A DNA stretch of 64,000 bases from Myxococcus sp. RHSTA-1-4 (GCF_020037125.1 NZ_JAIQDG010000019.1:124001-188000); one strand, 5' to 3'. Positions 8,141-17,203 are shown, numbered from the stretch's first letter. The notes: generated by a model from the letters alone, not told the origin. Numbers and translations are program-made.

Positions 8141-8722
8141 CTACTCCTGGGGCTTGAACAGGCCCTGGCGGACCAACTCCCGTGCCAGAAAGGGGAAGCG
8201 CTTCTGAAGGAATCGGAAGCTCACATCCTGATTCCGGAAGTCGTCATAGTACGCAGTGCGCGCCCGGACGAACTCGTTGTCGTTGAGGTCCAGCCTGTCA
8301 ATGGTCGCCTGGACTCTCTGGCGCAGCTCTTCCGGAAGCCCGTCTCCCGGGATGACCTCCAGCGTGGAGAGTTCGAGGGCGAACCAGCCGTCCCGCACCT
8401 CGAACGGGTCGAGCACGTCTTCCAGGTCGTTCTTGCGCGCATTCATCCGGACGCACGCCAACCGGTAATTGCGCCACTCGTACGCGAGTTCTCTGCGCTT
8501 CGACTTGGGCAGCATGTGGTCGACGGAGACGCCGCCTGTACCACGCGGGATATGAATGCACGAGTAGGCGCAAACGCCTCGGTAGGCGTCCCATAGCTGG
8601 GTGGCGCACCGACGCCAGTGCGGCCTGAGCTCGCCTTCCAGGCTGGCCAGCTCCTCGCGACCAGGCTGGCGGACACATGCGTCGAAGTCCGGTGGCTCGG
8701 GCTGGGGCTGAACAGGAATCAT
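8141..8722 (-). CDS. HNH endonuclease, PtuB-like partner of the AAA ATPase (Septu-like)
   Basis: 193 residues. The start is the ATG whose ATGA overlaps the stop of the ATPase gene by 4 bases, so the two are translationally coupled. A CxxxC pair (C51, C55) precedes the nuclease core: H69 in VDHMLPKS, N85 in EWRNYRLA, and a third position occupied by Asn in the RMNARKND segment. This is the H-N-N variant usual in HNH nucleases that accompany retrons and Septu ATPases (TIGR02646-like). The C-terminal half is helical and charged. Inferred role: the DNA- or RNA-cutting effector of an anti-phage pair, activated through the ATPase. Length fits PtuB-type proteins. Confidence 0.82.
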   Translation of the reverse strand: MIPVQPQPEPPDFDACVRQPGREELASLEGELRPHWRRCATQLWDAYRGVCAYSCIHIPRGTGGVSVDHMLPKSKRRELAYEWRNYRLACVRMNARKNDLEDVLDPFEVRDGWFALELSTLEVIPGDGLPEELRQRVQATIDRLDLNDNEFVRARTAYYDDFRNQDVSFRFLQKRFPFLARELVRQGLFKPQE

Positions 8723-9957
8723 GGGTCGATGCCCGCCGCCTCCGCCCGGGCGAGCCAGCGTGGCCAGAAGGGGTCCGTATCCTTGAGCAGCCGGTGCAGC
8801 TCGTTGTGAATACGGCGGACCTCCTCGACCGGGAGGCTCGGGTTCTTGAGCGCGGCCTTTGCCTGGGTGATGGCTTGTTCGGCCTCCACGGACCGGGGCT
8901 CCTTGAGGTCGAAGACCTCCGAGGTGAGCCACGCGTTGGCATCCCCCCGAGGACGCCAGTCCGCCTGGGTGACCTTCACCTCGTTGCCCACGAGGTCGAA
9001 CATGAAGAGCGCGTCCTGCGACTCATCGAAGCGAGGTTCGATGGAGGCCAGCACCAACGGGGAGTGAGTGACGGCGATGACCTGGACAGGGACGTTTTCC
9101 TGGAGTGCTCGGACCACATCGAGCAACGACGGGAGAATGAGGCGCTGCCAGCGGGGATGAAGATGCGCCTCCACTTCGTCGATGAGCAACACGACATGGT
9201 CGGCTGTTGGTGTACGCAGAAGCCTGGCTGCCCGGACATGCTCCTCCCAGGCCCAGACCAACAGGTACGCCAGTCCGACGATGCGTCGCACAGCAGCGGA
9301 TGCGTGGGTCAGCGGAACGAGCCCGTAGGGCATCTGTAACGTTGGGATGTCCCTCACGTCTTCGATACTGGTGCGCGTCGGCTCTCCCGGCGAAAGCGGC
9401 TCGCCAACGCCCGGCGACAGAACATCAAGGACACGCTTCAGGCGCTGGAAGGGCTCGGACCCGCGGATCTGCCACGAGACCCAGTCACGAATGAGGCCAT
9501 TGCACAACGTCCTCCCATCTTGTGACAGGCCGTTCCACAGCTCATCCTGCGAGAACTCGTAAGATGGCAGGCTCGGCCGTTCCCGCTGCCAATCGTTGCG
9601 AACTTCATCCCAAACGGAGAATCCGCCGTCGACACGTGCGTAGATCGTCAACCCCGAATTCGAGGGTACGAGTGACACCTCCTCCGGTTTGACTCGTGGC
9701 ACCGAGCAGCTGAGTTCTTCACTCCCGTGCCGTCCACTCACGGTCGCTTTGACTCTGGGACGCCCCTTCCAATCCGGCCTGGGCAGGGCGGGGACTTCAT
9801 TCGAGAAACCATGCTCGGTGAGCGCCCACCACGCGAGATCGAGCACGAACGTCTTGCCCAGCCCGTTGTCCCCCGTCAGCAGGTTCAGTCGCGGCTTGAA
9901 GGTGAACGAAAGGCGCGGACCCGGTCCGACTCCCTCCAGTTCCAGACGCTCAAGCAT
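8719..9957 (-). CDS. AAA family ATPase, PtuA-like sensor of a Septu-type defence pair
   Basis: 412 residues with the SMC/OLD-like ABC-ATPase layout. Walker A is GDNGLGKT at 29-36, Walker B VVLLIDEVEAHLHP with D260/E261, and the switch His is H298 in AVTHSP. The segment between is variable, as in PtuA and other AAA_21 proteins. GAGGAGG lies 8 bases before the ATG. The gene overlaps the HNH gene by 4 bases with no other partner nearby; no reverse transcriptase or ncRNA was seen, so it is a stand-alone Septu-like module rather than a retron. Expected role: ATP-controlled scaffold that releases the nuclease on infection. Confidence 0.85.
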   Translation of the reverse strand: MLERLELEGVGPGPRLSFTFKPRLNLLTGDNGLGKTFVLDLAWWALTEHGFSNEVPALPRPDWKGRPRVKATVSGRHGSEELSCSVPRVKPEEVSLVPSNSGLTIYARVDGGFSVWDEVRNDWQRERPSLPSYEFSQDELWNGLSQDGRTLCNGLIRDWVSWQIRGSEPFQRLKRVLDVLSPGVGEPLSPGEPTRTSIEDVRDIPTLQMPYGLVPLTHASAAVRRIVGLAYLLVWAWEEHVRAARLLRTPTADHVVLLIDEVEAHLHPRWQRLILPSLLDVVRALQENVPVQVIAVTHSPLVLASIEPRFDESQDALFMFDLVGNEVKVTQADWRPRGDANAWLTSEVFDLKEPRSVEAEQAITQAKAALKNPSLPVEEVRRIHNELHRLLKDTDPFWPRWLARAEAAGIDP

Positions 9958-10022
9958 CGCGGGCCTCCTCGGCTGGCAGAGTCATCCCAACGTGGTGGCC
10001 CACCTGCATCACGCCCTCCGGT

Positions 10023-10120
10023 CCTTATTGGGGCCGGCTGAGATACCGGCCGACCACGCCCTTCCTTATTTCAAAAACAGGCCAATTCTTAAAATAAGGC
10101 CGTGCCCGAGCGCTCCTTAT
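10023..10120. promoter_or_regulatory. AT-rich region with CCTTAT boxes upstream of the Septu-like pair
   Basis: An AT-rich island in a GC-rich background, 66-163 bases upstream of the ATPase start. It holds CCTTAT at 10023-10028, 10064-10069 and 10115-10120, and the inverted form at 10092-10099, so CCTTATTT (10064-10071) and AAATAAGG (10092-10099) make an 8-bp dyad. Between the first two boxes is a perfect inverted repeat GGCCGG-N8-CCGGCC (10032-10051). Likely promoter and operator for the minus-strand defence genes; no regulator gene is adjacent. No clear -35/-10 pair could be assigned. Confidence 0.45.
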
Positions 10121-10289
10121 CAAACCCGGCCTGAACACGACGATCCGGCACCTCCCTCCGCGAGGCACCGGGCCGAAGGGCACTTCACCGGAAAGCCCGG
10201 CGCTCGTGCATGACCCCGGACACCTGCCTATTCGCGGCCGGGCGGCACGACTTCCGCCCGGAACCAGCGAGGAACTGGCAAGTCCCCCC

Positions 10290-10489
10290 GGAACGGACGC
10301 TCCATTCCGCACATGGGCGGCCCGGGGGTTGGCATGGCGGGAAGGCGGGAGCCTTGAGCGGTGAGGACTGGCGACTCCCCGGAATGGACGTTCCATTCCG
10401 CACATGGGCGGCCCGGGGCTGGCATGCCGGGGAGGCAAGGCCATGAACGATGGGGGCCTGACAGGTCCCCGGAATGGACGTTCCGTTCC
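10290..10489. repeat. Tandem array of three ~90-bp units, each with a 19-bp palindrome
   Basis: Cores at 10290-10308, 10381-10399 and 10471-10489 share the form GGAATGGA-CGT-TCCATTCC: 8-bp arms, 3-base centre, minor changes in copies 1 and 3. The flanks are also repeated: CCCC before each core, and CACATGGGCGGCCCGGG with GGCATG after the first two. The period is 91 then 90 bases. No open frame here looks coding; the rest of 10121-10654 holds nothing else recognised. The element resembles the in-frame repeats of the TonB-dependent receptor gene. Confidence 0.85.
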
Positions 10490-10654
10490 GGAGATGAGCG
10501 GCCGGGGCACGAGATGGCGGGAGTCGTGGCCTGGGAGACGGCCCGAGGCCTCGCGAGCCCTCATGCTCCGGGCAGTCCGAACATGCCCGAGATGCGGCTC
10601 CTGCTACTGCGTGGCCGCGAGAGGCAACGCGGCAGGACTCATCCGCGTCCTGAA

Positions 10655-11179
10655 TCAGGCCGTGGGCAGCACGCCGTTGCCGGACTCGTGCGCGGCGGCG
10701 GCGAGCGCCTCGGGCGTGGCGCCGTCCGAGAACAGCGACCCACCCGTCGCGGGACGGACCTTCGGCGGACGGCCGCGGCGCTTCGGGGCGTTCTCCTCGC
10801 TGCCCGAGGCCGCCGTGACGGGCTCCGCCACCGCGCCCTCCGCCCGCGCGCCCTTGCGCGACGAGCGCGGCAGGCTGATGCCCTCCAGCTTCGCGCTCAG
10901 CTCCGCGTTGTCCTCGGAGAACACCCGCGCGTACGCCAGCGCGCGCTGGCCCTTCTGCAACAGCGCGTCCTGGCTCTCGTGCAGCGCCTGGCGCGCCGCC
11001 TCCAGCGCCGCCTGCGCCCGAGCCACCGCCTCCGCCTTCTCACGCACCACCGCCGCCGCGTCGCCCAGCACCTCGCCATCCACGTCCGGGAAGCGCACCT
11101 CCGCCAGGTCCGTGGCGAACAGCTCGAGCAGCGCGCGCAGCGCCGGGGAAATAGGGTCGTTCTCGTTCGAATCGAACAT
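10655..11179 (-). CDS. Small coiled-coil protein with AT-hook-like motif
   Basis: 174 residues from the ATG at 11179, chosen because AGGAGG lies about 10 bases upstream; a GTG at 11224 in the same frame is possible. Residues about 25-95 are Ala/Glu/Gln-rich heptads that should form a long coiled coil (EKAEAVARAQAALEAARQA). About 130-140 is KRRGRPPKVRP, a classic AT-hook GRP core flanked by basic residues, suggesting minor-groove DNA binding. The C-terminal 30 residues are small and acidic. Function unknown; a nucleoid-associated or regulatory DNA-binding protein is a reasonable guess. It is a lone gene, followed by the palindrome array. Confidence 0.75.
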   Translation of the reverse strand: MFDSNENDPISPALRALLELFATDLAEVRFPDVDGEVLGDAAAVVREKAEAVARAQAALEAARQALHESQDALLQKGQRALAYARVFSEDNAELSAKLEGISLPRSSRKGARAEGAVAEPVTAASGSEENAPKRRGRPPKVRPATGGSLFSDGATPEALAAAAHESGNGVLPTA

Positions 11180-11339
11180 GGGCGGGCCTCCTGGCTCCGT
11201 GCGGGAAGGGCCACCCATCTGCACATAGGTTCAGTGTCAGATCAAGAGGGTACGCTGCCGGGCCGAAAAGTCGGCCCCGCGCGCGTTTCCTCCCGGACTC
11301 CGGCCACCGGCACCCTGTTCAGTGCCAGCGCACGCCGGT

Positions 11340-12449
11340 TCAGTCCACGCGCACCAGCGACACCTCGCGCAGCCCCTCGCTCGCGTCCACGTCCACCACG
11401 AGGTAGTGCCGGCCCACCCCGTCGAACGTCTCCGGAATCGCGCCGCCTCCGCCGGAGATGAAGGCCGGGATGCCCGCGTTGGTGAACGAGTAGTAGGAGT
11501 GGATGTGGCCGTAGAGCGTCAGGTCCACGCCCTCGCGCGCCATCTTCCCCACCAGCCCCGCCGCTTCGCCCCGGCTCGCGAAGCCTCCGCCTCGCAGCCC
11601 CACCGGGTCCTGCGGCGGCACGTGCATCGCCACCACGTGCGTCCCGTCCCGCGAGGCCGCCAGCCACCCGTCGAGCTGCTCCTCCACCACCGGGTCCAGC
11701 GTGCCGTTGCTGGAGTCCACCACCGAGAAGCGCACGCCCCGGAAGGTGAAGCTCTGGCTGCCCCGGCCCACCAGCGCCGTGTACTCCTCCGCGTCCTTCG
11801 AGAAGGTCTCGTGGTTGCCCAGCGTGGCGTACAGCGGAATCTTCGAGCCCGCCTCCAGCCGCTCCTGGAACTCCAGCAGCTCCTCCCGGCTGCCGCCCTC
11901 CGTCAGGTCCCCCGCGAAGAGGATGAAGCGCACCGAGTCGTCCCGGCGCATCCGCGCGTAGATGTCGCCCACGCGCGGCAGCGCCTCCTGCACGTCCGCC
12001 AGCGCGACGAAGCGGAACGGCTCGCGCGTCTGCCAGTCCGGCGGCGCCACGGTGAAGCGGACCGTCGCTCCCGCGCGCAGCCCCACGCGCCACGCCCTCA
12101 CCGTGGGCAGCGCCTGGGGCAGGGCTTCCACCGCGAGCAGCTCGCCACCCTCGGCCTCGGCCACCAGCTCCGCGTCCGGCATCGCGTTGCGCACCGTGAG
12201 CAGCCAGTCCAACGGTGCGTCCGCGGACAGCGTGGCGCGCGCGGTGAACGCCGGCGCATTGCCCCAGAGCGTCAGCTCTCCGGCGGCCAGGTTGCGCACC
12301 GCCGCCAGCCCGTCCTCCACCTCCAGCGACATGCCGCCGCTCTCGGCGCGGCCCACCTTCGAGTCGCGCACCGCCCGATTCTCCGCCGGCCGCATGCAGC
12401 CGGCCGCCAGCAGCGCCAGCACCGCTCCCATGGCTCCCGCGCGCCTCAC
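11340..12449 (-). CDS. Calcineurin-like metallophosphoesterase lipoprotein
   Basis: 369 residues. The GTG start overlaps the upstream gene's stop as GTGA; the signal peptide ends in the lipobox LAAGC (C18). About 30-135 is a beta-sandwich-like region. The phosphoesterase core follows: FVALADVQ, GDLTEGG, GNHE, MHVPP and GHIHSYYS. The usual first motif D-x-H reads D-V-Q, so one metal-ligand His is replaced. GDxxE stands for GDxxD. Residues for the second metal site are intact. It probably hydrolyses a phosphoester in the periplasm or at the surface; substrate unknown. Cotranscribed with the exported protein upstream. Confidence 0.85.
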   Translation of the reverse strand: MRRAGAMGAVLALLAAGCMRPAENRAVRDSKVGRAESGGMSLEVEDGLAAVRNLAAGELTLWGNAPAFTARATLSADAPLDWLLTVRNAMPDAELVAEAEGGELLAVEALPQALPTVRAWRVGLRAGATVRFTVAPPDWQTREPFRFVALADVQEALPRVGDIYARMRRDDSVRFILFAGDLTEGGSREELLEFQERLEAGSKIPLYATLGNHETFSKDAEEYTALVGRGSQSFTFRGVRFSVVDSSNGTLDPVVEEQLDGWLAASRDGTHVVAMHVPPQDPVGLRGGGFASRGEAAGLVGKMAREGVDLTLYGHIHSYYSFTNAGIPAFISGGGGAIPETFDGVGRHYLVVDVDASEGLREVSLVRVD

Positions 12450-14014
12450 GGCTCACCTCCCACCGCGTAGATGAGTGACAGCCGGCCCACGAGCGCTCCG
12501 CCCGCCTGCAGCTCCGCGCCGACGCCCCAGTCCTCCGTCAGCAGCGCGCGGCCCCGCAGGCCGAAGCTGCCCACCACGCCTCCGCCGCGCGTGCGCATGC
12601 CGCCCGCGAAGTCGTCCTTGCGGTGGTCGTAATAGAGCATCGCGCTGCCCCGCACCGGCCCTCCGCGCCCCAGCCACACGCCATACCCGAAGGTGAAGAG
12701 GAGCTGCTCGGACAGGTTCCCGTCGCTCACCGCGCCCGGGTAGCTGTAGCCCTGGAACGACGCGCCCAGGCTCGCCTCCGCGAAGGAGCCCGCCAGCGCC
12801 GGACTCACCCGCGCCATGGCGTAACGTCCTCGCAGGGCCACCTCCACGCCCGACGCGGTGAAGCCCTCCGTGGGGAAGCGGTGGTAGAGGCCGAACAGCT
12901 CCGCGTCCAGCGCGGTGCCGTCCCAGCCACGCAGCGCGCGCTCGGGCTCGCCCACCAGCCGGTACGCACCACCCAGCCGCACCTGCGTGTTGCCCTCGTC
13001 CGGAGAGACTCGCGCGCTCCCCTCCAGCCGCACCGAGTCGAAGCGGGCCAGCGCCCCCAGGGAGACGAAGTGACCATAGTCGAAGGCAGGGTCGCTCACG
13101 TACTGGTAGCCCATCTCCAGCTCCAGCGGCGGCAGCGTGAGCGGAGCCTGCCCCGGGTCGAAGGCCGGCGACGTCACCGAGTAGAGGTTCGCGAGCGCGG
13201 AGATGCCGAACACGCTGAAGCCCGCCAGCGTCACCGCGTACAGCGGAGCGATGGTGCGCCGCGACGCTCCCGTGAAGGCGATGGGCACGCCCCCCAGCGC
13301 GATGAGCCCCAGGCCCGTGCCCTCCAGCGCGAAGAGCCGCTTCGCGGTGTGCCCGTCTCCCGCCAGCCACGGCCCGAGCCCGTGGAAGAGGAGCCCCGGC
13401 AGCACCGACGCCGCCGCGGGCAGCACCTGGAAGGAGGGACGCGGCTGCAAGGGAGACAGCGGAGGAAGCCCCGGAGACAGCACGCCAGCACCGGCGCCCG
13501 GCCGCACCTGGGGCGAGAGCGGCCCGGGCAGCTGGGTGGGTACGCCGGATTGGGGCGCGGATACGCCGGTGCCGTCTCCAGCCGGGCTCGCGCCGCCACC
13601 AGCGGGCACGTCGGACGCGTCCGTATGTCTCACCGGGGCGGCCTCGGGCGCTGCCGCCTCGGCGGGCGTGCCCGGGGGGACCGTCGAGACAACCTCGACC
13701 GGGGGCACCTCGGCGGCGAGCCTGTCCGCCGCCGATGAAACCTCCACGGCCCCCTCGCGCACCGAGGCCAGCGCTCCCGCCGGCGCGGCCGCCTCCAGCG
13801 GATGGACGGCGAGTCCCTGCTCGACGCCGATGCGAATGGGCGGCGCCCTCGCTGGGCGCCGGAGGTCGCTCGGCACGTCCATGCCGCCCAGCTCGGGGCC
13901 TCGCGACAGCAGGTCGAAGGCGGACTGAGCCCGGGCGGCTGACGGCGGCGCGGCCAGCACCCACATCATGACCAGGGAGGCCCACCGCGAGCGCGGGGGC
14001 GACTCGAGCACCAT
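12446..14014 (-). CDS. Exported protein with variable Pro-rich N-terminus and beta-rich C-terminus
   Basis: 522 residues from the ATG at 14014 (GGAGAAGGAAGG upstream); the frame is open to 14149 but without a signal peptide there. A signal peptide (about 1-29, ends AARAQ) precedes a Pro/Ala-rich low-complexity stretch to about residue 215. That stretch contains GGMDVPSD at 43-50, like the GMNVPST repeats of the TonB-dependent receptor. Two hydrophobic helices follow (about 255-320), then a C-terminal half of alternating aromatic and small residues (LEMGYQYVSDPAFDYGHF, RLEGSARVSP, FGYGVWLGRG) that suggests an outer-membrane barrel. No family was recognised. The phosphoesterase gene follows with a 4-base overlap. 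Confidence 0.7.
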   Translation of the reverse strand: MVLESPPRSRWASLVMMWVLAAPPSAARAQSAFDLLSRGPELGGMDVPSDLRRPARAPPIRIGVEQGLAVHPLEAAAPAGALASVREGAVEVSSAADRLAAEVPPVEVVSTVPPGTPAEAAAPEAAPVRHTDASDVPAGGGASPAGDGTGVSAPQSGVPTQLPGPLSPQVRPGAGAGVLSPGLPPLSPLQPRPSFQVLPAAASVLPGLLFHGLGPWLAGDGHTAKRLFALEGTGLGLIALGGVPIAFTGASRRTIAPLYAVTLAGFSVFGISALANLYSVTSPAFDPGQAPLTLPPLELEMGYQYVSDPAFDYGHFVSLGALARFDSVRLEGSARVSPDEGNTQVRLGGAYRLVGEPERALRGWDGTALDAELFGLYHRFPTEGFTASGVEVALRGRYAMARVSPALAGSFAEASLGASFQGYSYPGAVSDGNLSEQLLFTFGYGVWLGRGGPVRGSAMLYYDHRKDDFAGGMRTRGGGVVGSFGLRGRALLTEDWGVGAELQAGGALVGRLSLIYAVGGEP

Positions 14015-14410
14015 CGGCTTCGCCTTCCTTCTCCAGCGGGGGACGGGCCTCTCCTCCCTCCGGGCGTGCCGGCCTACATAACCACCAACCGCCCTCGCGC
14101 CCGGGGACTCGCTTGAAGAAGTGTGAAGCCACCTGACAGCCCGCCTCACTTCCCCCCGCCACCCCTGATTCCAGGGGCTTACACAACCTCCAGGGGACTA
14201 CCGCCCTCACTACCCCCAGGGTCCAGGCGCCCCAGCCCACGCTCCCCGGCTCCCCGTGAGTCATCCACCTGATTCTCCAATCAGCCCCTCCCCCGGCAGA
14301 TCCAATCACCCCCAGCGAAAACTTCGCGTGCGGCGCGAGCGGGTTCCGGGATTTTCTCCGGAAGGGGAGTATGCTCAACCTCCCTCATCATCTTCCCTGG
14401 CCCAGCACCC
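14015..14410. other. Divergent intergenic region
   Basis: 396 bases between the exported-protein gene (-) and the Ser/Thr kinase gene (+), so it should contain both promoters. A perfect short hairpin CCCCTG-ATTC-CAGGGG lies at 14162-14177, and CCAGGG-type sequence recurs near 14192 and 14217. A less GC-rich stretch lies at about 14270-14375. No confident -35/-10 or -24/-12 promoter, and no coding signal, was seen. Confidence 0.5.
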
Positions 14411-17203
14411 GTGGCGGAACCCAGCCCCCAGCAATTCGGCAAATACGTCCTGCTGTCCAAGATTGCCGCGGGCGGCATGGCGGTCACCTACCGCGCCCGG
14501 ATGACCGGGGCGGCCGGAGTCACCAAGCCCTGCGTCATCAAGCAGATCCTCCCGCACTTCGTCGATGACACCGACTTCGTCGAGATGTTCATCAGCGAGG
14601 CGCGGGTGGTCGCGAGCATGAGCCACAGCAACATCGCCCAGGTCTTCGACTTCGGCGAGGTGGACGGCCAGTACTTCATCGCCATGGAGCTGGTGCAGGG
14701 CCAGCCCCTGTCCAAGGTGCTCCGCCGCGCGCAGAAGGCCGGCATGGGCTTCTTCCCGGAGCCGCTCGCGCTGCACATCGCCAGCAAGCTGTGTGACGGC
14801 CTGGACTACGCGCACCGCCACGTGGGCGAGGACGGCCAGGAGATGGGCCTCGTCCACCGCGACGTGTCCCCGGACAACGTCCTCATCTCCTATGAGGGCG
14901 AGGTCAAGGTCATCGACTTCGGCATCGCCAAGGCCACCAGCGTCGTCGAGGCCAAGACGTCCCCCGGCACCCTCAAGGGCAAGTACCCGTACTTCTCCCC
15001 CGAGCAGGCCCAGGGACGGCAGGACCTGGACGCGCGCACCGACGTGTACGCCGCCGGCGTCGTCCTCTACGAGATGGTGTGCGGCAAACGGCCCTATGAA
15101 GGCGAGTTCGTCGCCGTGCTGCCCCGCATCATCAGCGGGGACTGCCTGCCGCCGTCCTCCCTCAACCCTTCCGTCAGCGCGGAGCTGGAGACGGTCATCT
15201 CCCACGCGATGGCCATCGACCGCGACACGCGCTACCAGACGGCGAAGGAGATGAGCGCGTCGCTGGTGGAGCTGCTCTACCGCGACAACCCGCGCTTCAC
15301 GCCCGCGCTGCTGTCCCAGCTCATGGCCTTCCTCTTCGCCGAGGAGCTGGCCGCCGAGGGCCGCAAGGCGGAGGTGACGCCCGCCTTCAAGGAGCAGCTC
15401 GCCGCGTGGCAGACGGGCGCCACGGAGCCCTCCAGCGGGCGCGCGCGGCCCCTCTCCAGCAACAACGGCCAGCGCCCCTCCAGCCCCGGCGTGCGCGCGC
15501 GTCCCGGCAGCGACGGCGGCAGGCCCGGCAGTGACAGTGGGAAGCCCGGCGGCGAGGGCGCCCCGCGCCGGCCCACCACCAGCAACCCCGCCATCCGCCG
15601 CGTGACGAGCGCCGCCGGCGGCCCCCGCCGGGGAACGAACTCCAGCATGCCCCGCCTGGAAGGCGGTGGCCGCCGCTCCGCCCCACCCGTGCCGGACCTG
15701 CCCGACGAGCCGAGCACCGACGCCGGTGGCATTCCCGCGGCCGTGATTCCCACGCTGGCCGCCCCGCGCGACACGCCGGTGGAGGTGCCCGCCGTCGACC
15801 TGGACGAGCAGGCGGCACGGGTGGCGACCAGCACCGCGCGCAACGCGCCCGCGCGCGGCCCCAACGGCTTCCGCACCACCGCCGACGATGCCCGGGAGCA
15901 GCTCGCCCGCGAGGAGGCCGCGCGCGCCTCGAAGCGGCACCAGCAGGTGCGCACGCTGAGCCTCACCCTCTTCGGCCTCGCCGTCGGCGTGCTCTTCGTC
16001 GGCCTGCTCTACAACTTCGTCTTCAAGTCGGACATCATCCCCGGCGAGGCCCAGGCCACCACCACGCTGTGGGTCACCTCCAAGCCCTCCGGCGCCCTGG
16101 TGAAGCTCAATGACCGGGACGTCGTCGGCCGCACGCCCCTCATGGTGGAGGGCGTCATCGTCGGCGAGGCCAACACCCTGGTGCTGACGCTGCCGGGCCA
16201 CCTGGCCTGGACGCGGCGCTTCACCCCCACGTCGAAGATGGTGGAGCCGGTGAACGCGGAGCTGCAGCCGATGACGGCCCCCCCGGTCACCCCGCCCCCG
16301 GTGGTGCCCGTCGCCGCCGTGGAGGCGGACGCCGGTGCCGAGCTCGTGGCCGTGGCCACCGAGGCCGTCGCCGCGGACGGTGGCGTCCCCCAGGCCACGA
16401 CGGAAGCGGCGAACCCGGAGGACGCCGGGGAGCCGGGGCCCGACGCGACCCTGCGCGCCATGCACGAGGTGGACTACCCCACGCGCCTGCTGGTGCTGCG
16501 GCCCATGTACAACGCCACGCCCATTCCCGAGTACACCACCGCCACCATCGACCTGAACCCGGGTGCCGCGTACTCGGTGTGGACGCAGGGCACCGCCGCG
16601 CTCGCCGAGGGCCGGGGCACGGCGTCCGGGACGGTGGCCTACTTCGCCGAGGGCGACCTGCCCGCGGACAACAGCTTCGGGCTGATTGGCGCGTCTCCCC
16701 GCACCATCAAGGGCGCCCGGAAGCTGCACGTGTTCGCGCTGGACGACAACGGGCCGGAGGACAACAGCGGCTCCATCCGCGTCAACATCCGCCAGTCCGC
16801 GTACATCCCCCCGCGCTCCGTCACCTTCGAGGCGAAGCAGCACGCGCTGCAGCTCAAGCCCGAGCATCAGGTCATCCTGCGCGGCCTCAACCCGCGCTCG
16901 ACCTACCTGTTCACCGTGCGCGACGACTTCGCGGAGCTGCGCCCCAGCGCCAACGGCCGCGTGCGCCAGGTGCTGTGCGTGGAGCGCGGTCCGGATGCCG
17001 GCTCCGTGCGCGCCACCCACCGCCTGCTGGAGACGGGAAAGCGCTACCAGGTCACCGGCACCGAGGACCTGCGCTGCACCTTCCCCGACAGCAAGGTGGC
17101 GGACAACCAGGGCGCCATCGAGGTGGACATCGTCGACGTGACGGCCATGTCCCGCAAGGAGCGCGCCGAGGCCCTCAAGGGCTCGCGCCGCTCGGAACGC
17201 TAG
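14411..17203 (+). CDS. Membrane Ser/Thr protein kinase with PEGA-like extracytoplasmic domain
   Basis: 930 residues, GTG start. The kinase domain is about 10-290: Gly-rich loop IAAGGMAVTY, ATP-binding K44, catalytic HRDVSPDN (D151, N156), DFG at 169-171, and YFSPEQ in place of APE. All catalytic residues are present. About 330-505 is Pro/Ser/Arg-rich and disordered, a likely autophosphorylation region. One membrane helix spans about 514-537. A PEGA-like domain follows (about 545-620, SKPSGALVKLNDRDVVGRTP), then a Val/Pro/Glu-rich linker and a beta-rich domain to the end. It should sense an envelope signal and phosphorylate cytoplasmic proteins. No kinase-associated DUF2381 gene is adjacent. 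Confidence 0.93.
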   Translation: MAEPSPQQFGKYVLLSKIAAGGMAVTYRARMTGAAGVTKPCVIKQILPHFVDDTDFVEMFISEARVVASMSHSNIAQVFDFGEVDGQYFIAMELVQGQPLSKVLRRAQKAGMGFFPEPLALHIASKLCDGLDYAHRHVGEDGQEMGLVHRDVSPDNVLISYEGEVKVIDFGIAKATSVVEAKTSPGTLKGKYPYFSPEQAQGRQDLDARTDVYAAGVVLYEMVCGKRPYEGEFVAVLPRIISGDCLPPSSLNPSVSAELETVISHAMAIDRDTRYQTAKEMSASLVELLYRDNPRFTPALLSQLMAFLFAEELAAEGRKAEVTPAFKEQLAAWQTGATEPSSGRARPLSSNNGQRPSSPGVRARPGSDGGRPGSDSGKPGGEGAPRRPTTSNPAIRRVTSAAGGPRRGTNSSMPRLEGGGRRSAPPVPDLPDEPSTDAGGIPAAVIPTLAAPRDTPVEVPAVDLDEQAARVATSTARNAPARGPNGFRTTADDAREQLAREEAARASKRHQQVRTLSLTLFGLAVGVLFVGLLYNFVFKSDIIPGEAQATTTLWVTSKPSGALVKLNDRDVVGRTPLMVEGVIVGEANTLVLTLPGHLAWTRRFTPTSKMVEPVNAELQPMTAPPVTPPPVVPVAAVEADAGAELVAVATEAVAADGGVPQATTEAANPEDAGEPGPDATLRAMHEVDYPTRLLVLRPMYNATPIPEYTTATIDLNPGAAYSVWTQGTAALAEGRGTASGTVAYFAEGDLPADNSFGLIGASPRTIKGARKLHVFALDDNGPEDNSGSIRVNIRQSAYIPPRSVTFEAKQHALQLKPEHQVILRGLNPRSTYLFTVRDDFAELRPSANGRVRQVLCVERGPDAGSVRATHRLLETGKRYQVTGTEDLRCTFPDSKVADNQGAIEVDIVDVTAMSRKERAEALKGSRRSER

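Noticed and set aside
8141..9957. Retron (RT plus msr/msd) with the ATPase-HNH pair
   Set aside because: No reverse transcriptase frame or structured ncRNA was seen on either side.
10025..10564. 179-residue frame through the palindrome array
   Set aside because: Its repetition (MERPFRG, MCGMERPF) only mirrors the DNA repeats; no start region or conserved character.
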